Assembly: GCA_020850695.1 (NCBI GenBank)
Contig: JADZEF010000021.1
Location: 1 to 64,000 of the forward strand
Reading direction: 5' to 3'
Origin: Planctomycetaceae bacterium
GTDB taxonomy: Bacteria; Planctomycetota; Planctomycetia; Planctomycetales; Planctomycetaceae
DNA: 64,000 nt
How positions within the stretch are numbered: the stretch's first letter is position 1; the number at the start of each line of letters is the position of its first letter. The notes below the pieces were generated by a model, which was given only the letters and a program-made list of their open reading frames with translations, was not told the origin of the DNA and did not search any database. Below, piece by piece: positions 38,323 through 47,601 of this stretch. Made by a program: the position numbers and the translations under genes.

Positions 38323-39568
38323 CCTTTTGTCAGCGTTTCAGCCTGCTTTTACAGGGATTTTCAAGCTCTCGCGCGTCATGCTTCAACACCATCGCGCAGC
38401 GCGCGCGACGTGAACTCGATGACGTCCATCCCTCGTGAGCACACACGCGCGAGCGCGCGACGCGCTCCGACGGCCTGTCGCACGATGCTCAGAAAACGCT
38501 GGAAAACAAGGCGTTTTCTCGCATCGCGGCCTCCGCATCAAATGACAGGCGAGTCTCGCGCACCGCACGATCTCGCGCGATCGGCGTATGCCGGACGTCG
38601 CTCCGCGCGTCATCAGAGGAACACGATTCGCGTTTCGCGCGATCGATGCGCGGAAGAATTTTTCGCCACGAGAAATCGATTCATCGATCGGCATCATTCT
38701 CGTCATAATCGATCACGACACGTCGTCGCTCGCGCACAGAACGCGCTGCGTGCGGCGCGACACATGTGCCTCTCATGCGCTGTGAGGGGCGTTGAAGCGT
38801 CGCCTCGCTCACCGATCGCCATGCGGAGCGTTCTGCTCGCGGCCGTTATCAGAGACGCTGTTCGCATCGTCGTGCTGCAATCGCCTTGTCACGCGCTTCC
38901 CGACGCGTCATGCACCGCAACGAAATATCGATTCGTCTGCACGAAGTTCGGGCAGCGAATCGTCTCGAACTCCGATCCCCCGTTCGCAAAAAGCGATGAC
39001 TTGCATTGGTCCGACCGGCGGAAACGGAAGGGACACACTTTCCGCCGGGCTTCGCCAAGGTGCGGCACGCGGTCATTGAGGACTTAACTCGCCGTGCGAG
39101 GACAGCCTGGACGCGAGCACTCACCTGCCGCGCGGCGCCGCGTGTCGCGGCAAAGTGCTTCATTTCGCCGCAATGCGGACTGCAGTTCGGGCGTGAGTGC
39201 CACTTTCTTCGTCACTCATTCTCCCCGCCGCGACGTTCTCATCCGGCAGGGCCTCCGCACTTCACGAAGATCGGTCAGTCATGCAATTCCGAAAGAATCA
39301 CACGACGGAGTCCCGGAGCCGGCCAGAGAGGGGATGAGAGCTGCGGGGGTGAGATCCGAAGTGAGACCTTGTCCTGACCACCACAGTTCGACTGGACTCG
39401 CCTTGCGGGACTCGCTGTCGCGAAGGGGCCGTTCCGCCTTCCCCCCTGACGTCGTGTCTCGGAGGCGCAGGAATGGGTTGAGAACGAACAGGTCCCGAAG
39501 GACGTGCCCGGGCGAACGAACACCGTGGCGCGAGGCCGTGAGAACTGCCTCATGACGCACGGACTCGA

Positions 39569-41038
39569 TCAAGCGGCCTTGCGCTTCTCGGGAATGGCGA
39601 TGCCCGGCATCTCGCGGAGGTCCATCATCGAGTGGATGTTGCCATGCACGGGGACCGCCTGGAACCGGCCGTCCTGCGGGACGATGTGCATCGGCACCGG
39701 CGTCGTCGGGCCGAGCATCGTGGCGATCATCTTCGCATGGACGGTCGAGTTGGCCACCGCCGTCATGCGGTACCGCTTCAGCATCATCGGCAGCGCGGTC
39801 TGGAGAATCATCCACGCCATTCCGGCGCCCAGGCACATCCGCGGGCCGTTGCCGAACGGAAGGTAGCCGTACGGCGTCGGCTTCGTGGTCAGCCAGCGAT
39901 CGGGCAGGAAGGCTTCCGGATCGGGATAGAGATCGGGAAGGTGGTGCGTCATGAACTGGCTGAAGACGACGGGCGTTCCGACGTTGAGCTGGAAGGGGCC
40001 CAGCTCGGTCGGCTCGACAGTGGTGCGGTGCAGGTAGCACGACGCCGGCATCAGCCGCATGCTTTCGCGAATGATCCGCTCCGTGAAGGGCATCCGCGCG
40101 AAATCGTCGAGGGCCGTGGCGTCGCCGGACATTTCTGCGCGGGCTTCTTCCACCGCGCGCCGCATGACCGACGGGTGCTGGGCCAGCAGGAACAGCGTCC
40201 AGGTGAAGGTGTGGGCCGTTGTGAGGTGGGCGGCTCCGAACATCAGCGCGACGTGCCCGATCAGTTCGTCCTCGGTGATCGCGCCCTGCTGCTCGTGCGC
40301 CTGGATGAGGAGGGAAAGGACGTCCTTGCCTTCGTGGGCGTGCGGACGGCGGGCGTCGATGAGCCGGCGGACGTCGACTTCAAGCTGCTCGGCGTGAGCG
40401 AGAAGCTCGTCGTACTTCCGGGTGAGATTGAGATCGGGGACGAAGGCGGCGATTCCCACGTCGTTATTCATTCCGACCCATTTGTCGATCTGCTCGCCGA
40501 CGTGCCAGGCCATTTCGCGGTCGTCGACGCCGAAGATCAGCGCGCACGTCAGCCGCAGCATGAAATGGGTCATTTCGGCGTTGATGTCGACGGTGAGACC
40601 GCGCGGGCCGGCGGCCCGGGTCTTCCAGCTTTCCAGGATGTCGGTCGTCTGCTGCTGGATCACTTCGTGATAGACGGGGAGCGTCGACTTCTGGAACGGC
40701 TGCATCACCATCCGGCGGTGCTGCTTGTGCTCTTCCCCGTTCATCGTCAGCAGTCCCGAGGAGAGACGCCGGTGGGACGAGCGTCGCGGGCCGCGGATGG
40801 CGAAGAACCGCGAGTGGAAGACCTTGTTGTCGCAGAGGACCCGCTGGTTGTAGTCGGGATGGAAGACGAAAAGGACGCGCTGCCCCTGGTCTTCGAGTGC
40901 CGCGATCGAGCCGTGCTCGTCCTTCAGGCGGCGCATGCAGCCGAGCGGGTCGTCGGGAAACTGAGTGAGCGGCCCATACGTCACCGGAAGCCGGCCATCG
41001 ATGCGGTGCGTGGCCGACTCGTGAAGATTGATCGCCAT
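39569..41038 (-). CDS. Cytochrome P450
   Basis: The 489-residue product has the P450 landmarks: the I-helix AHLTTAHTFTWTLF region, the K-helix pair Glu-x-x-Arg in IIRESMRLMPAS, and the haem-binding loop LPFGNGPRMCLGAGMAW with its axial cysteine. It is a soluble monooxygenase needing an external electron donor; none is near. The start at 41038 (MAINLHESATHRIDGRLP) is preferred; the GTG frame upstream to 41110 runs into a repeat element. Substrate unknown. Confidence 0.93.
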   Translation of the reverse strand: MAINLHESATHRIDGRLPVTYGPLTQFPDDPLGCMRRLKDEHGSIAALEDQGQRVLFVFHPDYNQRVLCDNKVFHSRFFAIRGPRRSSHRRLSSGLLTMNGEEHKQHRRMVMQPFQKSTLPVYHEVIQQQTTDILESWKTRAAGPRGLTVDINAEMTHFMLRLTCALIFGVDDREMAWHVGEQIDKWVGMNNDVGIAAFVPDLNLTRKYDELLAHAEQLEVDVRRLIDARRPHAHEGKDVLSLLIQAHEQQGAITEDELIGHVALMFGAAHLTTAHTFTWTLFLLAQHPSVMRRAVEEARAEMSGDATALDDFARMPFTERIIRESMRLMPASCYLHRTTVEPTELGPFQLNVGTPVVFSQFMTHHLPDLYPDPEAFLPDRWLTTKPTPYGYLPFGNGPRMCLGAGMAWMILQTALPMMLKRYRMTAVANSTVHAKMIATMLGPTTPVPMHIVPQDGRFQAVPVHGNIHSMMDLREMPGIAIPEKRKAA

Positions 41039-41062
41039 AGCCGAGCGTCCCTGCTCGTGGAA

Positions 41063-41171
41063 GAGAGGGGCAAAGGGAATGAGGGGCAAAGGGACACAGG
41101 GGGAACACACGAGGCAGCACTCGGCTGCATTTCCCCTTTGTCCCTCGGCCCCCCGGTCCCTCTGCCCCTGG
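41063..41171. repeat. Mirrored-arm stutter element 11 (GGGGCAAAGGG arms)
   Basis: The left arm reads AGGGGCAAAGGGAATGAGGG then GCAAAGGGACACAGGGGGAA. The reverse complement of the right arm reads AGGGGCAGAGGGACCGGGGG then GCCGAGGGACAAAGGGGAA. The arms sit between the P450 and DUF1573 genes. Confidence 0.8.
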
Positions 41172-41185
41172 AATATCGCCCCGAC

Positions 41186-42208
41186 TCAGTTCTGAATCGT
41201 CCCGTAGGCCTTGAACGTCACCGGCTGCGGGCGCCCGGCGATGGTCAGCGTGAAGACTTCGCTGATGGCGCCGCCTTTGGCAGGGGCTGTGACCGTCAGC
41301 GGAACGACGTGCACCTGCTTCTCGCCTTGCGGGAGGCGGACCTTGAAGTCGTTTCCGCCGTTGTCGCATTCCAGCTTGTCGATCGCGAAAGGCTTCTTGC
41401 CTTTCACGACGATGTTGAACGATTTGGTCTGGCCCGGGGCCAACGCGCCGAGGGCGTAGACATCGGGAGTGACCGTGATGTCGGCCTCGATGCGGGCTTC
41501 GACGAGGACGGGGATCGGCTGGGCGTTGGCGTCATCCGTCGTCAACAGGATCTGGCTGCGGAACTGGCCGGCCGGAGCGCCGGGCTTCAGAGCGACTTCG
41601 AGGTCGTAAGCGACGCTGCCGCCGTTGCGGACGGGCTGGCCGAGATTGACCGTGATGTCGTTCGAAGTCGAGCGGGCGGCGGTGATCGTCCAGTCAGGGC
41701 GGCCGGCGTATTTGATGGACGCCTTCCGGGTGGCGCTGCCGCCGACTTCGACCGAGCCGAAGTTGATGCTGCCCGGCTCAATGACGATGTCGGTCCGGAT
41801 GTAGGCCGAGACCGGGAAGGTGATCACGGCCGCCGTCGGCTGATCGAAGGTGATCGAAACCTTGGCTTCCTTCTTCCGCTGATGTTTCACCGTATCGAGA
41901 GTGAGCTGAAGGACCCCCTCCTCGCCCGGCTTGAACAGGTCGTTGGACGACGGGTTCGAGAGGTTCAGGATTTTCGGCGTGGTGCACCCGCACGACGATC
42001 CGACGGTTGCCACGTGCACCGGTTGCTGGTGGATGTTCTTGAACCGCACGCGGGCGACCACATCGGCCCCGCGGGCGACATCGCCGAAGTCGTGGCGATG
42101 TGCTTCGAACATCTGGTCGGCCCAGCTCTGCTGAGCTTGGGCGGCGCTGACCGGAATCACGACAAGTGTCAGAGCACAAAGAATGCTTCGCAGGATAGCA
42201 ACGGGCAT
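41186..42208 (-). CDS. Exported DUF1573 protein
   Basis: The 340-residue product starts MPVAILRSILCALTLVVIPVSAAQA, a signal peptide. The DUF1573 domain follows at once: HDFGDVARGADVVARVRFKN and GSSCGCTTPKI. Further Ig-like/MSP-like beta domains follow (FGSVEVGGSATRKASI, LGALAPGQTKSFNIVV). DUF1573 proteins are periplasmic or surface proteins of unknown role, common in planctomycetes and Bacteroidetes. The start at 42208 is preferred over the longer frame to 42262. Confidence 0.9.
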   Translation of the reverse strand: MPVAILRSILCALTLVVIPVSAAQAQQSWADQMFEAHRHDFGDVARGADVVARVRFKNIHQQPVHVATVGSSCGCTTPKILNLSNPSSNDLFKPGEEGVLQLTLDTVKHQRKKEAKVSITFDQPTAAVITFPVSAYIRTDIVIEPGSINFGSVEVGGSATRKASIKYAGRPDWTITAARSTSNDITVNLGQPVRNGGSVAYDLEVALKPGAPAGQFRSQILLTTDDANAQPIPVLVEARIEADITVTPDVYALGALAPGQTKSFNIVVKGKKPFAIDKLECDNGGNDFKVRLPQGEKQVHVVPLTVTAPAKGGAISEVFTLTIAGRPQPVTFKAYGTIQN

Positions 42209-42849
42209 CTTTTCTCTCGCTGAGGTCTTTTGGCCGCGGCGGGCGCTCGGTTGAAGACGCACGGATTGGCAGGTGCGGCAAGGCAGGCGACGTTTCCGTC
42301 GGACCCTCAGAATCTGGGCGTGACGCCCCGGACGGTCGGCAGCATAGGTGATCGTCTTCCGTTCGCGCGGAACTTAGTTCGACCCCCCGGAAATGTCAAT
42401 CTCCCTTCCCGGACAATCAACGCGAGCGATCTCTCCTACCCACTTTACGCGGTCGATGCCTGGAATTCGACAGGCGAACCGGTTCGACCACGCGTTCCGT
42501 TCCGGGAATTAATCTCAAGCGAGGCGACCGTGGCAAGCCGGAAAAGCCGATCGGCTCGTCGCAAGGCGGACCTTGACCGGACAATCGTCGCCATTGCTTC
42601 AGACGATTTTCCAGGAACCATCCGGCGTGTGGCCCCATTCGGTAGGGTTGTTTCACGCCGCACGGTTTCCCTTTCCGCAAGGAATTCCAGGAAAGGACTT
42701 TCAACAAAATACGGAAAGTTTGCCGAGTTCCGTCCCCTCGCCCGAGCGCACCGTGAGCTACGTTTCTCCCAACATCACTGTTCAGCCACTCCCCTAGGGA
42801 AAGTGGCTGATCCGGGCATTCCGCCGGCTTTGACAGGGGGACTCGCACC
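42209..42849. other. Intergenic region between divergent DUF1573 and GGDEF genes
   Basis: Apart from a strong hairpin at 42783-42809 directly upstream of the cyclase gene I see nothing definite; no frame here has coding character. Confidence 0.5.
42783..42809 (+). promoter_or_regulatory. Strong hairpin 40 bp upstream of the diguanylate cyclase gene
   Basis: CAGCCACT pairs with AGTGGCTG, and inside it CCCTAGGG is itself a palindrome. It lies just ahead of the ribosome site GGGGGA and the GTG start at 42850. It could be an operator or an RNA leader element. Confidence 0.45.
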
Positions 42850-44571
42850 GTGCCGTTTGAAATCCTGGCGACGCTCGGAAGCTCTGTTCAACGCGCGATC
42901 TCCGGAGGATCCGTGCTGGCGCTGGCCACGATCTGCCTGCTGCAATACCTGTCGCACCTGAGGCGGATCAGCCAGGCCCGGCGTGAAAACTCCCGGCTGC
43001 AGGACGAGCTGGAAGGGCTCGAGACCGAGCTGACCGACGTTCAGAAAGACCGGACGCTCGCCCAGCTCGAAAACAATATCCTTCGTGAATTTGTCGCCCA
43101 GACCGAAGTCGACAAGTCGCTGGAACTGATCCTGCGACGCTACGTTTTGAATCCCCGGGAAGGGTTTGCGGCGTTCCTTCAATGCGAAGGGGACTCGTGC
43201 CGCATCACGCGGTCGCGAGGTCTTTCCGACGAGTCGCTCGCCACCATGAGGGTCGAGCGGGCGTTGTGGCCCCGATTGAACCGCGAGCGGTCGATCGTTC
43301 TGAAAGACGACGCACTCCGCGAGAGCGGCCTGCTGGAGCTCTCGGCGGAGGACCGGCGCAAGGCCCGTGTCGTCTATGTCGTGGCCGTCGGCGAGGGGGC
43401 GGAACACTTTGGCGCCTTCGCGACAACCTCGCTCTACCCGGTCGGCGCGTCGGCCGAGCAGCAACTGGAGCTGGCCCGCCGGCTGATGGCCAGCGTGGCA
43501 GCCAACCTGAAACGCAGCCGAGCCCTGACTCAACAGGAGATCCGGCTGCGCTCGACGCACGAGATGCTCGAGCTGCGGCGAATCACCGACCAGCCGAGCG
43601 ACGCGCCCCTGAATCTCCTTGCCGAGTTCGTCGACGCGCTTCGGGTGAAAGTCCACGCCGATCGGGGGGCGCTCTATCTCAACTCGGACGAAGACCAGAA
43701 CCAGTCGATGGCACGGTGCGGGCGCGAGTTGCCTCCCCACCTGCTCGGCCGATGGCATCAGCATGAAGACATCCTGTGCGACCAGGCGCGGCACCAGACA
43801 GGATTGATCACGCTGGGATCGGCGGGACTGGCGCTCGTCGGCGTCGAAACGTTGATCGGACAGGCACTCGTCCTGCCCCTCGTGAATGCCCGCGGGCGGT
43901 TTGGCGTCGTCTGCCTCTCGCGGCAGTCGCGCGAGCCCTTCACCGCCGAGCAGATCGAACTGACCGAGTGGGCGGGGCAACACCTGGCCGAAACGATCGT
44001 CCGCGTGCTGGCCCAGGCGGCGGTGGCCCGCCAGGCGCGGTGCGATGGACTGACCGAGCTGGCCAACCGTCGCACGTTCGATCTTCAGATCGAGCATGAA
44101 GTCGAAGTCGCCCGCACCGGCGACACCGACTGCTCGTTGCTCCTCGTCGATATCGATCACTTCAAGACCGTGAACGACACCTTCGGCCATCTGGCGGGGG
44201 ATGAAGTGCTCCGCCAGGTGTCCCGCGTGCTCCGCGAGCAGACGCTGCGGATGCGATCGGGCGATCGCGCCTTGATTGCCCGCTACGGCGGCGAGGAGTT
44301 GGCGGTACTGCTTCCCGGCATTGCGACAACCGGCGCCCTGCGAATCGGCGAGGGGATCCGCACGGCGATCGAGCAGACGACGATCGAGTTCGGCGAGCAC
44401 ATCATCGCGGTCACCGCCAGCGTCGGCGTCTCGACCTTCCCGCGGCATGGCGGGACGGTGCAGGAACTGATTGCGGCGGCCGATGCCGCGCTGTACCGAG
44501 CCAAGTCGGAAGGCCGCAACAGCGTCGTGTCGGCGACAATGCGCGAGCCGGCTCTGACCGGTTCGCGTTGA
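42850..44571 (+). CDS. Membrane-anchored GAF-GGDEF diguanylate cyclase
   Basis: The 573-residue product starts at GTG 42850 with an N-terminal hydrophobic anchor (about residues 19-35) and a coiled coil (about 40-85). One or two GAF-like regions follow (about 90-220 and 235-385). The GGDEF domain (about 395-560) has the active-site form RYGGEELAVLLPG, plus VDIDHFKTVNDTFGHLAGDEVL. It should make cyclic-di-GMP from two GTP in response to a signal bound by GAF. The RxxD product-inhibition site is not obvious before GGEEL. Confidence 0.93.
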   Translation: MPFEILATLGSSVQRAISGGSVLALATICLLQYLSHLRRISQARRENSRLQDELEGLETELTDVQKDRTLAQLENNILREFVAQTEVDKSLELILRRYVLNPREGFAAFLQCEGDSCRITRSRGLSDESLATMRVERALWPRLNRERSIVLKDDALRESGLLELSAEDRRKARVVYVVAVGEGAEHFGAFATTSLYPVGASAEQQLELARRLMASVAANLKRSRALTQQEIRLRSTHEMLELRRITDQPSDAPLNLLAEFVDALRVKVHADRGALYLNSDEDQNQSMARCGRELPPHLLGRWHQHEDILCDQARHQTGLITLGSAGLALVGVETLIGQALVLPLVNARGRFGVVCLSRQSREPFTAEQIELTEWAGQHLAETIVRVLAQAAVARQARCDGLTELANRRTFDLQIEHEVEVARTGDTDCSLLLVDIDHFKTVNDTFGHLAGDEVLRQVSRVLREQTLRMRSGDRALIARYGGEELAVLLPGIATTGALRIGEGIRTAIEQTTIEFGEHIIAVTASVGVSTFPRHGGTVQELIAAADAALYRAKSEGRNSVVSATMREPALTGSR

Positions 44572-44598
44572 GCGGCGTCGTGTGGGAGTCCATCAACA

Positions 44599-45879
44599 TC
44601 AGCGCGAATACCACGCGACAAGCCGTCCGATCTCATTCGTCGCAGCCAGCTGTCGGACACGGCGGCGGGCGGTCGACTGGCCCAGAGCCGGGTCGTACCC
44701 GTGATGGTGATCGGCGATCGCCAGTGCCCGCTCGATGTCCTCGAGGATGAGCTGCTTCCGGTCCGCGCCGACGGCCAGCCACCGCGCCAGCCACAGGACG
44801 GCCGGCACAACTAATGCCAGGGCGAAGAATCCTTCGACCACCGGGATGTCGTAATAGCCCCTCCCGCAGAAGTGCATCCCGTGGATCTTGACCTCGAGGT
44901 AGCGGGTGAAGAGCTCGTCCGCCCCGGCGGGCAGTCCGCCGAAGCTGGCCTCGATCGCCTCGAACGGCACTTCGCGAAATGCCGCCTGGAGCGGGGGAAT
45001 CATTCCCTGACCGCGGGCGAACCGCGTGGCGGCCCGCAATAGCTTCCAGCGGTAGGACCAGCGGCGCTCGAGTTCGAGTGCCGTATCACGCCGGGCGTAC
45101 TGGGCGACGAGCAGCCGGAACTGCATGCGGGCGATGCTCGTCGGCAGCGGGGTGTCGCCGACGGTCGGGACGTCGGTGTAACTCGCCTCGCGGATCAGAT
45201 CGATCAGTTCGTCGATCCGTTCGCCGCGGATCTTCGAGAAGGTCGCCTTGCCGAGGAACTCCATCCAGTAGAGCGTCCGCAGCAACCGCGCGATGACCGA
45301 CCCTTCATCCTGGATGAGCGAGTCCTCGATTGCGCCGACGATGCGGAGCGTGTCGCTCCAGTCGAGTCGCTCGGCGGCGTGGATAGGCGGAGGCGGAAGC
45401 TTCGTCACGTCCTCGGGGACGACCAGTCGTGCGGTCGCCTTGACGTCCTCTTTCTGCTGCGAGATCGGCTTGCCCTTGTTGCCGACGACGGAGGGGCAGC
45501 TGAACCGCAGGCTGACCGTGACTTCCTGCCCCGCCGGATGAAACGCATACGGATAGATGCGGCACGCCAGGGGCTTGGCTGCTTCGCCGAACTTCGCATG
45601 GATGCGGCACAGCCCGCGTTCGTCCAGGAAGACGCACCCTCCATCCGGCTGATGGCCGAGACGGTACTGCTTGTTCCACGGAGCCCCCGCATGCCACACG
45701 AAGATCGGCCGGTCGGCCGGAATGCCGTCGGCGGGAGTCCAACCCTGCGACTCAATCCGCCGCTTCTCTTCGTCGGTCACTTCAATGAGATGTTGGCGAC
45801 AGCATCCCCCGCAATTGTGGCAGCTCCAGTTCTGGATGGTGGGTAATTCGAGGCGATAGCCGGACATATTTTCGAGCAA
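44599..45879 (-). CDS. YkgJ-type cysteine-cluster protein
   Basis: The 426-residue product has an N-terminal cysteine cluster: WSCHNCGGCCRQHLIEVTDEE, CVFLDERGLCRIHAKFG and CRIYPYAF, matching the YkgJ/UPF0153 zinc-or-iron-cluster domain. A long helical C-terminal region of unknown function follows, with a possible hydrophobic segment VVEGFFALALVVPAVLWLA. The start may be the internal ATG at 45867. Members are thought to bind metal; substrate unknown. Confidence 0.82.
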   Translation of the reverse strand: MLENMSGYRLELPTIQNWSCHNCGGCCRQHLIEVTDEEKRRIESQGWTPADGIPADRPIFVWHAGAPWNKQYRLGHQPDGGCVFLDERGLCRIHAKFGEAAKPLACRIYPYAFHPAGQEVTVSLRFSCPSVVGNKGKPISQQKEDVKATARLVVPEDVTKLPPPPIHAAERLDWSDTLRIVGAIEDSLIQDEGSVIARLLRTLYWMEFLGKATFSKIRGERIDELIDLIREASYTDVPTVGDTPLPTSIARMQFRLLVAQYARRDTALELERRWSYRWKLLRAATRFARGQGMIPPLQAAFREVPFEAIEASFGGLPAGADELFTRYLEVKIHGMHFCGRGYYDIPVVEGFFALALVVPAVLWLARWLAVGADRKQLILEDIERALAIADHHHGYDPALGQSTARRRVRQLAATNEIGRLVAWYSR

Positions 45880-46122
45880 CGGCCAGAGCCGCGAGAAGGC
45901 GAGAGGAATGAGAGCACGTTCCCGTCAGGAACGGACGGGCAGCCGACGCGTCAACTCGGAAGAGAGAGCGTCGCGCGGCTGCGCGAGGAGCGAATGGCTA
46001 CTCTTCCATCATAGGGGTTGGCAGGGCGGAGGCGAATGAACCCAACCTGCGATGATCGAGGGATGCGACATCATGGAACTGGTCGTGCTCCGTCTGATGA
46101 CGAATCCCGGCTCTTGGTTATT

Positions 46123-46304
46123 GAAAGCAATTCTGCACCACGGAGACACGGAGTCATGGAGAAAGGCAGGAAGGATCTTCCAAGACCCCACGAATTCCGC
46201 CGAGCCATGCAACTCATTCCGTCAAACGTCACCCAAGTGACTCCGATCACTCTGTCCTGCGGCCTTTCTCCGTGTCTCCGTGTCTCCGTGTCTCCGTGTC
46301 TGTT
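46123..46304. repeat. Mirrored-arm stutter element 12 (CACGGAGA arms)
   Basis: The left arm reads GAAAGCAATTCTGCACCACG then GAGACACGGAGTCATGGAG. The reverse complement of the right arm is four CACGGAGA units in a row, ending GAGAAAGGCCGCAGG. The right arm has more units than the left, as if expanded. Confidence 0.85.
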
Positions 46305-46580
46305 CCGAAAATAGGCGTCACGCCCCCAAGCCATGCACAGGTGATGCCATTTTCATCATTGAGAGTGCGGCGAAGGCCTCATTCTCGACTCCGTGGTGAA
46401 TACTGCTCTGGATTGCATGATCGGTCGATCGCAGTGAGGAACTGGCGCGCCTTGAGAATGGACGTCTTCTTCCGTCTCAGTACGAATCCATCGCGCCAGC
46501 ATGTACTTTCGGTGAATCCCGTGGGACCTGTGATCCAGAGGCAGCCGGAGATCGTTCATCGCGATGACTCGGGACGAGAA

Positions 46581-46660
46581 GGATGAGTCGTTGCTCATGG
46601 GTCAATGGTCAGTTGCCATTGAGAAATGACCCACGACCAACGATCAATGACAATTCTCGA
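46581..46660. repeat. Short mirrored element, GTCAATGG-type
   Basis: TGGGTCA and AATGG pair with CCATT and TGACCCA around a loop. The right half, AGAAATGACCC then ACGACCAACGATCAATGACA, is shared with 48471-48530. Confidence 0.6.
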
Positions 46661-46826
46661 CTTCAGAGCCCCGAACCGTGTTACGCCGCAGGCATAACGT
46701 CTGCTTCCACCGCAACTCCCGCTGGCGTCCCTCCGGGGGACGCGTTACATTTCGCTCGTCTTCGGGACTCACGGGCTAGAGACGTTCCTGGCCCACCAAC
46801 TGCCGTTTCGCTACTGGACTTCCGCC

Positions 46827-47543
46827 ATGTCGGTTCCGGCTCCCTCGGTCACCGCTTCCAAGTCCGAAGCCAATCAGCCGAGTCAGATCTACCTCGTCTC
46901 GTATCCGAAGATCATTTTCCTGTACCCGACGTTTGTGGCCGCCATCATCGCCGGCATCACAATGCTGTTCAACGTCGGCGAAGCGACCTCGCACCTCGTG
47001 TCGCTCGTCTTCCTGGCAATCTTCGCCACGAACCTCGCGGTGATGGCGTTCGACTTCCCGCGGACCACGTCGCTGACCCTCTTCTTCTTTCTCGTAGCGG
47101 TCGGCATCGGCCTCTGGTCGCTCTTCAAATTCAACCCGAATCTGCTCCCCGCCGTCACGAATGTCATTCAGAGGCTGAACCCCGAGGCCAACGCGACCTT
47201 CTACTTCACCTTGGTGACGGCGTTCTCCTTAATCTATATCGCCATCATGGTGACGCGGCAGTTCGACTACTGGGAGGTCCGCCCGAACGAACTGCTGCAC
47301 CATCATGGCTTCATGAGCGACCTCAAGCGGTACTCGGCTCCGAACCTGCGGATCGAGAAGGAGATCACCGACGTCTTCGAGTTCATGCTGCTGGGGGCCG
47401 GCCGGTTGATTCTGCATCCCAGTTCGGAGCCGCGGGCGATCGTGCTGGAGAACGTCATCAACATCGACCGGAAGGAAATGGCGATCACCAAGATGCTGGG
47501 CGCGCTCCAGGTGCGGGTCGCCCCGCCGAACGAAGAAGCGTGA
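46827..47543 (+). CDS. Membrane protein with C-terminal soluble domain, unknown function
   Basis: The 238-residue product begins MSVPAPSVTASKSEANQPSQ. It has four hydrophobic segments (IIFLYPTFVAAIIAGITMLF, HLVSLVFLAIFATNLAVMAF, SLTLFFFLVAVGIGLWSLF, FTLVTAFSLIYIAIMV), so about four passes. A cytoplasmic beta-rich tail follows (FDYWEVRPNELLHHHGFMSDL...RLILHPSSEPRAIVLENV), which resembles a pleckstrin-like or bPH-type domain by pattern only. No family recognised with certainty. The sirtuin gene follows on the same strand after about 60 bp. Confidence 0.75.
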   Translation: MSVPAPSVTASKSEANQPSQIYLVSYPKIIFLYPTFVAAIIAGITMLFNVGEATSHLVSLVFLAIFATNLAVMAFDFPRTTSLTLFFFLVAVGIGLWSLFKFNPNLLPAVTNVIQRLNPEANATFYFTLVTAFSLIYIAIMVTRQFDYWEVRPNELLHHHGFMSDLKRYSAPNLRIEKEITDVFEFMLLGAGRLILHPSSEPRAIVLENVINIDRKEMAITKMLGALQVRVAPPNEEA

Positions 47544-47601
47544 GCCGCGCCGGCATCCCGGCTCGCTTGCCCATGACCGTTGAGATAAGAGCGAGCCGAC
47601 G

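Larger units (their letters stand above)
38047..39568. other. Long intergenic region: leader, promoter candidate and CGCG-rich block
   Basis: About 1.5 kb without a supported gene. From 38047 to about 38330 it looks like the leader and promoter of the lysine-rich gene, with a hairpin at 38143-38162. From about 38380 to 38960 it is unusually dense in CGCG and TCGCGA/GATCG. From there to the P450 gene I see nothing. Frames here are broken and have no coding periodicity that I can see. Confidence 0.55.
45880..46826. other. Intergenic region with mirrored-arm elements
   Basis: No gene is supported. It contains the CACGGAGA element at 46123-46304 and the short element at 46581-46660. The remainder, including the promoter of the membrane-protein gene, shows nothing clear. 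Confidence 0.55.

Noticed and set aside
38380-38960. The CGCG-rich block as a replication origin
   Set aside because: No DnaA-box-like TTATCCACA cluster, no AT-rich unwinding stretch and no dnaA, dnaN or gyrase gene nearby.
38410-39087. A 225-codon open frame in the CGCG-rich block
   Set aside because: It is Arg-rich without domains, has no ribosome site, and its length is unremarkable for this composition.
39632-42223. An 863-codon open frame on the plus strand
   Set aside because: It is antisense to the P450 and DUF1573 genes, which carry unmistakable motifs; it has none.
42783-42809. The hairpin as a c-di-GMP riboswitch
   Set aside because: It is a single short stem; the known c-di-GMP aptamers need longer multi-stem folds and conserved loops that are not seen here.
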